Shown piece after piece: positions 57,809 to 64,000 of a stretch of DNA of 64,000 nt. Within the stretch, counting starts at the first letter, position 1. Each line of letters begins with the position of its first letter. The notes beneath the pieces are model-generated. The model was not told the origin of the DNA, ran no database searches, and worked only from the letters and a program-made list of their open reading frames with translations. Source of the DNA: Bacteroidota bacterium (lineage in GTDB: Bacteria > Bacteroidota > Bacteroidia > AKYH767-A > OLB10). The translations under genes were made by a program, and so were the position numbers. The stretch is from the NCBI GenBank assembly GCA_016713925.1, contig JADJOH010000007.1, positions 1,165,501-1,229,500 of the forward strand, written 5' to 3'.

Positions 57809-58013
57809 TTCAAATGGTTCCATTCGTGTGGAAGGGGACTTCAACATCATTGACCCGGAAGGAAATAGTTTCAATCTGAATGGCCGAACTACGGTTTCGC
57901 TATGCCGATGTGGACTTTCGAAGAACAAACCATTTTGCGATGGGGCTCACAAAGGCAATTTTGAGCATGATTGCAAGGCTTTTGAGCTTCCGCCTCCTGC
58001 GCCTAAGCCCTGA
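57786..58013 (+). CDS. CDGSH iron-sulfur domain protein
   Basis: The start at 57786 (MSTTIKINSNGSIRVEGDF) is preferred over a frame 16 codons longer. The 75-residue protein carries one CDGSH motif, CRCGLSKNKPFCDGAH, the three-Cys/one-His ligand set of a redox-active [2Fe-2S] cluster. A proline-rich tail follows. Bacterial single-CDGSH proteins of this size have no settled role. It overlaps the preceding membrane-protein gene. Confidence 0.92.
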   Translation: MSTTIKINSNGSIRVEGDFNIIDPEGNSFNLNGRTTVSLCRCGLSKNKPFCDGAHKGNFEHDCKAFELPPPAPKP

Positions 58014-58025
58014 TTGCTTAAAATT

Positions 58026-59222
58026 CTAATCTTTCTCAAGGAAATAAGTAGTGCCGCCCACCCAATCTAAGTTTTGGTTGTACCGAACGCCTATCATTTT
58101 TCCTTTACTCATCCGTCCTAAATTGAGAGTGAGTTGAGGTCGCTTTTCACCTTTATCCCATAAATAAAGTAATCGGATTTCACATTTTACAGGACCAGTC
58201 GGTGATTGAACAGCCGGGGCATACATCACTTTACGTTGTAAAATGAAATTGGAAGGATCTTTTACTTGCTTCACATCCTCTTCTTTCACATCGAAAACGA
58301 CTCCCTGACCGCTGAAACTGAACAAAGGTTTGAGTACCCAGTTTTCGAGATCATCAGGAATTGATTTTAAGTCTTTGACAAAATGTGTTTCCGGTACAAA
58401 TTGATTTTTAAGAAAGGGCATAGTATACTTACTGATTCTGAAAAACCAGTTGGGGTGTGATACCCATTCTACATTTACATCTTCCGTCAGATGAAAAGGA
58501 AGATTAGCAAAATCATTACGCTGCAAGAGTTCATCAAAAATCACGCGATTATATATCCTCTTCACAGGAATTTTCTTTCCTGCTTTCATATAAAATAAAC
58601 TTTCGCCTTCCCGGATTAATTCTGATAAACAGACTACGGGAATACCAAGATATTCACGCGTACAATAAAAATCTATTTGCGTTTTTTGTTTCCAGGGTTC
58701 AATTTCAAGCAAGATGGTTTGTTCCGGATCCTGATTACCAATAATCACATTTTTCAATCTCTTCAAATAAGACGAATGAGTAAATCCATTAAATTTATTA
58801 TCAAACGAAGAGGGAATGGAGAAATGCTTTCTATACATCTCCGCCAGCCATTCCTGGTAACAATACAAAGAGGCAAAGCCCTGCAATTCGATCAACTGTG
58901 GTGTAAAGCCTCCATTCCCATCCTCACAAATGGCAAAATCAATAGCCAGTAAATTGGTATGTTCGTCCTCATTGCCCACATGAAGAGCAGGAGGGATGGC
59001 AGCGAAAGATTGGGCTTTAAAATCAGGAGAGACCAACACATCCACGATTTCCTCACCTGCTTTCTCAATTTTTTTTCTAAATTCCTTATCGATAAAGATG
59101 GGGGTTTCAGAAACTCTGAATTCAATTTCATAACCGAAAGTGCCATTCATATCTTCCAGAAATCGCTTGTATTTTTCTTCGGAAAACGCACTATTGTACT
59201 CTGCTCTTAAGGATGAAATCAT
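58026..59222 (-). CDS. ATP-grasp-like protein of unknown function
   Basis: The 398-residue soluble protein has a C-terminal half that looks like an ATP-grasp fold: WVLKPLFSFSGQGVVFDV (lysine and glycine-rich loop), FILQRKVMYAP, and KCEIRLLYLWDKG (E-x-R metal-type residues). The N-terminal half contains ALHVGNEDEHTNLLAIDFAIC and QLIELQGFASLYCYQEWL. Relatives among hypothetical Bacteroidota proteins share this layout, but I cannot name a substrate. The gene converges with the CDGSH gene. Confidence 0.6.
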   Translation of the reverse strand: MISSLRAEYNSAFSEEKYKRFLEDMNGTFGYEIEFRVSETPIFIDKEFRKKIEKAGEEIVDVLVSPDFKAQSFAAIPPALHVGNEDEHTNLLAIDFAICEDGNGGFTPQLIELQGFASLYCYQEWLAEMYRKHFSIPSSFDNKFNGFTHSSYLKRLKNVIIGNQDPEQTILLEIEPWKQKTQIDFYCTREYLGIPVVCLSELIREGESLFYMKAGKKIPVKRIYNRVIFDELLQRNDFANLPFHLTEDVNVEWVSHPNWFFRISKYTMPFLKNQFVPETHFVKDLKSIPDDLENWVLKPLFSFSGQGVVFDVKEEDVKQVKDPSNFILQRKVMYAPAVQSPTGPVKCEIRLLYLWDKGEKRPQLTLNLGRMSKGKMIGVRYNQNLDWVGGTTYFLEKD

Positions 59223-59303
59223 ACCGGGTTTTATAAGGGTGTTTGATTAATTATTGACTGAAATCCATAATCGGATAGTATTGATGCAAATGAAGCCTCT
59301 TTT

Positions 59304-60515
59304 TTACAACGTTCCACATCTCTGAAACCTTGAAAAGTACATTTGCTGACTATTCTCCAATGCAGCTACAGCTCTGGTCAGCGACATATAGATCGTCAAA
59401 CTAAGTGCTCCCTGCACGCGTCTGATCATGGAAATTTTAGCATTATCATTTGAAAAAGAGGTGGTATCCAGAAACCTGTTCATCTCCTTATTCCACCAGT
59501 AAGTATCCCTGGAACCGAATGCCTGAAAATAGGCTGATTTAATTTTTTCTTCTTCTTGTAACAGTGCTGACTCCTTATTATGTGCAGATAAATAGGCTTT
59601 TGATTTCACCAGACTTAAATATTCATCCTGATCCTTCGACACATCAATTACTCCCTGAAAATTTTTCAAAAGACATCTATAGCTTTCTGCTTTAATGATG
59701 GGATCTTTCTCTTCAGAAATAGCTGTTCTCATTTGGACCAAAGCCTTGTTCATCCACGATAAATTGGCGTCTTCCATCCGATCACGTTGCGCAATACTTT
59801 TAAAAGCAATAAATGCTTTCTCCATCTGCTTTAAAGGTGGCCATGAATGCCCGCCATCAAACCGAATCAACTGATACCGGCTTTGTAACCGTTGATCCTG
59901 TACCTGAAATCGAATTATTTCCGAAAGATTCATATCGCGGTTACCTGCAATCGCCACGATGAGGTGAGGTGGAATACCTTGCCAGGTTCCCTGAGGGATA
60001 CCGGCGCCACAAACAACTATTGCTTTAATTCCGGAGGGTGCCAGACCCAGCATGGCTGCTACCCGTGCTCCACCACTAAATCCACCGCAAAAAATCAATG
60101 AGGTATCGGCTTTTTGAAGATGGGTGACCTGAGCCATCATTCCCTGTAAAATGGCTGCTGTTCGTTCTGCCGAATTCCCATTCCTGCTATCATTGGAAGA
60201 AAGTAATATAACTCCATATTTATCCGCCAGCGATTTGTAAAGGTGGAGTGGGAAATCACCATCCGCATGCGGATCAAAAAGTATGAATACCGGAAAACGG
60301 GCATGTTCCGAAAACGAAGCCGGATAATAAACAGAATGGGTTAGCTGATTGTCAGCAAAACAAGGTTGACGACTGAGCATTTGAGCGGCACCAATTCCTT
60401 GTTTAACAAGGGAGACATCGCTAACATTTGCATTCCTACTATTTTCCGGATTCTTCTCCACTCTCCCTGAACAACTCAGGAAAAAAGCAAAAACAAGCAG
60501 ACCGCATATTCTCAT
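59304..60515 (-). CDS. Exported alpha/beta-hydrolase-fold protein, possible lipoprotein
   Basis: The 403-residue protein has an N-terminal lipobox-like end (LLVFAFFLSCSGR). The hydrolase core shows FPVFILFDPHADG, the nucleophile elbow in LIFCGGFSGGARVA and the late His in FDGGHSWPP. The C-terminal ~170 residues are helical and TPR-like (YLSLVKSKAYLSAHNKES). It is probably an esterase/peptidase-type hydrolase acting in the periplasm; substrate unknown. Confidence 0.7.
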   Translation of the reverse strand: MRICGLLVFAFFLSCSGRVEKNPENSRNANVSDVSLVKQGIGAAQMLSRQPCFADNQLTHSVYYPASFSEHARFPVFILFDPHADGDFPLHLYKSLADKYGVILLSSNDSRNGNSAERTAAILQGMMAQVTHLQKADTSLIFCGGFSGGARVAAMLGLAPSGIKAIVVCGAGIPQGTWQGIPPHLIVAIAGNRDMNLSEIIRFQVQDQRLQSRYQLIRFDGGHSWPPLKQMEKAFIAFKSIAQRDRMEDANLSWMNKALVQMRTAISEEKDPIIKAESYRCLLKNFQGVIDVSKDQDEYLSLVKSKAYLSAHNKESALLQEEEKIKSAYFQAFGSRDTYWWNKEMNRFLDTTSFSNDNAKISMIRRVQGALSLTIYMSLTRAVAALENSQQMYFSRFQRCGTL

Positions 60516-60597
60516 GGTTCAAAAATAATAGAAGCGATTGATTATTGAAATACAAAATTTGATTTCTTTGATCAGAATATTACTAACAACATTCAAA

Positions 60598-61047
60598 ATG
60601 AAAGCACTTCAACCTTTATTGGATGAATATGCCGTAAGTCATCAAAACCACACCAATATCCTGATTCACCGGATATGTGTTCCTCTCATTTTTTGGAGTA
60701 TTACCGGCTTTTTACTGTTGGTCACCTTGCCCGTCGTTGGGAATCTTGCCATTCCTGCACTTCTGCTGTTAACTATATATTACTTCATATTGTCGAAAAC
60801 CCTTTGGATAGGAATGTTGATATTTAGCAGTATATGTTTAGTAGTCTCTTATTCTGTTTTCATTCAATTTTTCAACGATGCTGTCTGGATATTTTTAATT
60901 GTATTTATATGCGCATGGATCGGACAATTTGCCGGACATAAAATAGAAGGGAAAAAGCCTTCCTTTTTAAAGGATTTACAGTTTCTGCTCATTGGTCCGG
61001 CCTGGTTGATGGCTAAAATTTACCGTTCATTAAGAATTCCCATCTGA
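60598..61047 (+). CDS. Mpo1/DUF962-like membrane protein
   Basis: The ATG at 60598 gives MKALQPLLDEYAVSHQNHTN, the family's usual start. The 149-residue protein has HQNHTNILIHRICVPLIFW and WIGQFAGHKIEGKKPSFLKD, the paired His/Glu motifs of Mpo1 (fatty-acid 2-hydroxy dioxygenase) and DUF962, between about four membrane helices. The bacterial function is not known. The next gene follows after 7 bases. Confidence 0.88.
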   Translation: MKALQPLLDEYAVSHQNHTNILIHRICVPLIFWSITGFLLLVTLPVVGNLAIPALLLLTIYYFILSKTLWIGMLIFSSICLVVSYSVFIQFFNDAVWIFLIVFICAWIGQFAGHKIEGKKPSFLKDLQFLLIGPAWLMAKIYRSLRIPI

Positions 61048-61054
61048 TACAGAA

Positions 61055-61432
61055 ATGGAAAGTGCTTCGGGATTCTTAAATATACTTTTGGAATGGCTCA
61101 GCTGGGTTCTGCTTTTCTTTGCCTGGGCAATTCTAACCAGAGTAGCCATGAGGAGATATCGAAAGAAGTTTCACGTACGTTTTATCCATGAAAGAAGGAC
61201 GTACTATCTTTCCATGTCAATCGGAATTATTGTTTTTATACTGGTGATTCTATTTATCCTTGATCCAATCATTGGATACTATGTTTCCGAAAACCGCATT
61301 GCCCTGGACAATAGTCCCATTTACTTTATTACAATAGCCCTTCTTTTATTCTTTACACTACCGTTTCTGCTTACTAAAATGATCTGCCGGTTATCCAAAA
61401 AAGAAACGGTTGGAACATCTACGAAAATTTGA
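61055..61432 (+). CDS. Small hypothetical membrane protein
   Basis: The 125-residue protein has three hydrophobic segments (~8-27, 51-70 and 88-110) separated by basic loops (MRRYRKKFHVRFIHERRTYY). No family is recognised. It starts 7 bases after the Mpo1-like gene and converges with the GT2 gene. Confidence 0.6.
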   Translation: MESASGFLNILLEWLSWVLLFFAWAILTRVAMRRYRKKFHVRFIHERRTYYLSMSIGIIVFILVILFILDPIIGYYVSENRIALDNSPIYFITIALLLFFTLPFLLTKMICRLSKKETVGTSTKI

Positions 61433-61438
61433 TTTTTT

Positions 61439-62308
61439 CTACTTAATAATTTTATAATTCCTATATTCGAATAAACGATAGCCGGTCAGATTTTCGATAC
61501 GATGTAAAACACGATTCTTAACACTCAAATTATTTGCTGAAGTATCAAAATCCAATTCCCAATCCTGAGCCTTCACGCGCGACGCCATCACTTCAGGATG
61601 AGTCCCCTTAAACTTCTTCAACAGATCTATCCCGGAATAATCATAGGGAGCATCCTTAACCATTTTATCCACCTTTTCATCCGGATGCCATAGTTTATGA
61701 AAATTCAATTGTTTTTCCCGTTGAAGCACTGGACTTTTCACCCACCCATAGTGAAAAATTCGGGCATCAATTTTTTTCACGTTTAACATTCTTCCATCTA
61801 ATCGAAATCCCTGAGCATCGCGGTAGGAGTGAATGCGTTTGTCATTCCTGACAATCCGTATTTCATGCCTGTACCACCGCCTCGAACTCCCAACATATGA
61901 GTAACTTCCATAAAAATGAATGTAGTTAAATAAAAGGCCCTCTATTTTTTTGTCAGGAAGTGCATCTTTCATAGCCTTCCTAATGACCGGAATATCTTCT
62001 TCATGAATTACTTCATCCGCCTGCAAATAAATACACCAGTCGGCCGACGGAGAAACAGCATGAAAAGCCTTATCCGTTTCCACCGCAAGCACCCGACCAC
62101 CTTCCCTTAAAGAATCATCCCACACAGAGGGAACGATTTTAATTTTCGAATCATTGATTTCAGAAAGTAGAGAGGCCGTGTCGTCGGAAGAATTACCTAA
62201 ACAAACGATCAATTCATCCACCAGAGGCAGGAGGGAGCGAATGGATTCCACAAAAGGATAATCGTATTTAACAGCATTCCTGACGAAAGTAAATCCGGAT
62301 ACAAACAT
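61439..62308 (-). CDS. Family 2 glycosyltransferase
   Basis: The start at 62308 (MFVSGFTFVRNAVKYDYPF) is preferred over an ATG 14 codons upstream that overlaps the preceding gene. The 289-residue protein shows a GT-A core: LLPLVDELIVCLGNSSDDTASLL and the metal-site WCIYLQADEVIHEEDI (QADE in place of DxD). It probably adds a sugar to a cell-surface glycan. It lies 8 bases after the GH3-family gene, so the two form an operon. Confidence 0.85.
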   Translation of the reverse strand: MFVSGFTFVRNAVKYDYPFVESIRSLLPLVDELIVCLGNSSDDTASLLSEINDSKIKIVPSVWDDSLREGGRVLAVETDKAFHAVSPSADWCIYLQADEVIHEEDIPVIRKAMKDALPDKKIEGLLFNYIHFYGSYSYVGSSRRWYRHEIRIVRNDKRIHSYRDAQGFRLDGRMLNVKKIDARIFHYGWVKSPVLQREKQLNFHKLWHPDEKVDKMVKDAPYDYSGIDLLKKFKGTHPEVMASRVKAQDWELDFDTSANNLSVKNRVLHRIENLTGYRLFEYRNYKIIK

Positions 62309-62316
62309 AGGAGGAA

Positions 62317-63849
62317 CTAAACGAGTACGCCCTTTACGAACTTTTCCCAATCTTCAAACTGGTGATTTTTCAATACGCGTGGAAATTTATTCTGAGAGCC
62401 TATCTTACCATTTTTCTCCATATAGCTTAAAAAAACTTTTAATGGAACAACCTCAACAAAGATCTCTTTCAATGCCGACTTTCTTTCGACACGATAATCA
62501 TCATTTAAAATTTTCAGCTTTTCATCCAGGCTTGTTTTCAGCTCTTCTGCCGACACCGGATCATCAGTACCAATGTACCACTTATGGGCAAAAAGGCTTC
62601 CATGTTTAATTCCGGAAACACTGAATTCATTTATCCTGATATTAAATTCATCGGACACCATCTCAATGGCTTTGTTCATGTTATCGACCGATAAATGTTC
62701 CCCGCAAAGACTCAGATAATGCTTTGTTCTGCCGGTGATGATAATTTCCGCCTTTTCTACACTGGTAAATTTAATCACATCCCCAATCAAATAGCGCCAG
62801 GCACCGGAGCAAGTGCTGAGCAATAAGGCATATTCTTCACCCTCTTCCACTTCATTAATGAGAAGGGTTTTTGGCTTACGCACCAACTCACCATCCACAT
62901 TAAAATTCTCAGAATTGAACGGAATAAATTCGAAAAACAATCCATTATTCACTACCAGTCGCATGGAACGATTATCCTGTTCGTGCTGATACGCTATGAA
63001 TCCTTCAGAAGCAAGATAGGTTTCAATATAGGTTAATGGTTTTGCAATCAGTTTCTCAAAACTTTTTCGATACGGCTCAAACGATACCCCACCATGCACA
63101 TATATGGTAAGATTAGGCCAGAGCTCGTGAATATTCTTTATTTTATGATAATCCAGAATCTTCTCAATAAGCAATTGACACCATGCCGGGACACCTACGA
63201 GAATTCCAATATCCCATTTAGCGGCATTCTCCACTATTTCTTCCAATTTCGTATTCCAGTCTTTCTCTCTCGCTATTTTCTTTCCCGGCTTGTAAAAATG
63301 CTGAAACCAAAAAGGTATTTTGCTTGCTGTAATTCCGCTTAAATCTCCTTCGAAATAAGAACCGTGCTGATGAAGATGCGTACTGCCACCCAGCATTAAA
63401 ATTCCTTTGGAGAAAATGTCATCAGGTAAACCGGAATATCCACCCAAACTAATAATCTGACGTATACTGGTTCGCTGAATGGATCTTACCATTTCACTTG
63501 TCACGGGTATATGTTTACTGGAGCTATCGGAGGTACCACTGCTGAGTGCAAAATAGCGGACTTTTCCGGGCCAAGCAACATCCTCCTCGTTATGAAGACT
63601 TTTATTCCACCAACGTGCATAAATGGCGTTATAATCATGCACAGGCACTGATGCTCTGAATTTATTAACGAAATTCCGGCTATTGACCATTCCGGAAAAA
63701 TTATAGGTCTGACCCAACATCGTAAACTGTGCTTTTCGCAACAATTTCTTCAATTCGCGCTTTTGATAATAATCAGGAGATTTCTCTGCTAATCGTATGC
63801 GATGACGCAGTGATAATCCCTTTTTTATTATACTGGCAAGTATGGCCAT
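62317..63849 (-). CDS. GH3-family acyl-acid-amido synthetase-like protein
   Basis: The 510-residue protein shows the adenylate-forming motif VRYFALSSGTSDSSSKHIPVT, a central SFEPYRKSFEKLIAKPLTYIETYLASEGF, then LLLSTCSGAWRYLIGDVIKF and IITGRTKHYLSLCGEHLSVDNM. These are the features of the GH3 (auxin-responsive promoter) family, which links acids to amino acids through an acyl adenylate. Bacterial members are common in Bacteroidota and have no known substrate. It is followed closely by a GT2 gene. Confidence 0.9.
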   Translation of the reverse strand: MAILASIIKKGLSLRHRIRLAEKSPDYYQKRELKKLLRKAQFTMLGQTYNFSGMVNSRNFVNKFRASVPVHDYNAIYARWWNKSLHNEEDVAWPGKVRYFALSSGTSDSSSKHIPVTSEMVRSIQRTSIRQIISLGGYSGLPDDIFSKGILMLGGSTHLHQHGSYFEGDLSGITASKIPFWFQHFYKPGKKIAREKDWNTKLEEIVENAAKWDIGILVGVPAWCQLLIEKILDYHKIKNIHELWPNLTIYVHGGVSFEPYRKSFEKLIAKPLTYIETYLASEGFIAYQHEQDNRSMRLVVNNGLFFEFIPFNSENFNVDGELVRKPKTLLINEVEEGEEYALLLSTCSGAWRYLIGDVIKFTSVEKAEIIITGRTKHYLSLCGEHLSVDNMNKAIEMVSDEFNIRINEFSVSGIKHGSLFAHKWYIGTDDPVSAEELKTSLDEKLKILNDDYRVERKSALKEIFVEVVPLKVFLSYMEKNGKIGSQNKFPRVLKNHQFEDWEKFVKGVLV

Positions 63850-63893
63850 TCGATTCGTTTATCTTGTAAGTTGGTGTAAAATACAATATTTTT

Positions 63894-64000
63894 TTATAAT
63901 TCTAATTCTAACCCCAATTGTTTTCTAAAATCATCAAGCCCCTGATTTTTCTCCACCATTTTTATATACTTCTCTTTGTTGGTGTAAGCATTTTCAGGAT
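63894..64000 (-). CDS. Partial gene, possibly dnaX (DNA polymerase III gamma/tau) C-terminus
   Basis: Only the last 35 codons are visible, ending TAA at 63894: NAYTNKEKYIKMVEKN, then LDDFRKQLGLELEL. The pattern (basic-Lys-Met-x-x-Lys-Asn ... Leu-Gly-Leu-x-x-x-Leu) resembles the ends of Bacteroidota DnaX proteins. The match is short, so the name is tentative; the open frame is clear. Confidence 0.4.
   Translation of the reverse strand, partial: PENAYTNKEKYIKMVEKNQGLDDFRKQLGLELEL

Overview
The window is a 64-kb piece of a Bacteroidota chromosome, moderately AT-rich and gene-dense. Four things support this. At least seven proteins carry the C-terminal type IX secretion sorting domain (Y/F-PNP near its start). 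A menaquinone futalosine-pathway gene (mqnE) is present. The tmRNA tag reads GENNYALAA. Several promoters fit the TTTG-N18-20-TAnnTTTG pattern rather than the Escherichia-type consensus, and Shine-Dalgarno sites are not evident. Family-level placement is not possible from this sequence alone.

Layout. 0-5 kb: tail of a holin-family membrane protein, an AddB-like PD-(D/E)XK nuclease with an overlapping acetyltransferase, and a secreted M43 metalloprotease. 5.8-11 kb: an OmpR-type regulator, two more secreted M43 metalloproteases and mqnE. 12-16 kb: an LptF/G permease, tgt, tcdA, a damaged tatD and trmH, all on the minus strand. 16-26 kb: an AAA ATPase, small secreted proteins, the fused B12 mutase icmF, sucD and a YCF48-like secreted protein. 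26-38 kb: a PorT-like barrel, fabG, an M16 protease pair, a flavoprotein, and an ABC exporter whose permease is fused to an M1 aminopeptidase. 39-41 kb: a repeat-rich island with a GIY-YIG gene, a 115-bp tandem array, ssrA (tmRNA) and a GC-rich non-coding stretch. 41-50 kb: rluA-type synthase, panB, secreted proteins, dapA and ligA. 50-51.6 kb: a complete IS4-family insertion with inverted repeats and a 10-bp target duplication. 51.6-64 kb: a secreted CX4CH protein, kup, a GH57/GT4 glucan pair, CDGSH and Mpo1-like genes, an ATP-grasp-like protein, a GH3-family/GT2 pair, and a probable dnaX tail.

Two themes run through the window. First, six genes are broken by what looks like a single-base indel, with perfectly conserved reading on both sides: an M43 protease, tgt, a T9SS protein, M16, ABC-M1 and the IS4 transposase. 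This suggests assembly or sequencing error more than real decay. tatD is different, because it has lost an internal segment. Second, the 39-40 kb island holds a family of short hairpins with the core CGCTAAAGCTTCG. They form the 3' end of a GIY-YIG nuclease gene, populate a 115-bp tandem array and serve as the terminator of tmRNA. The pairing of hairpin repeats with a small nuclease recalls REP/RAYT systems and is the best candidate here for an undescribed element.
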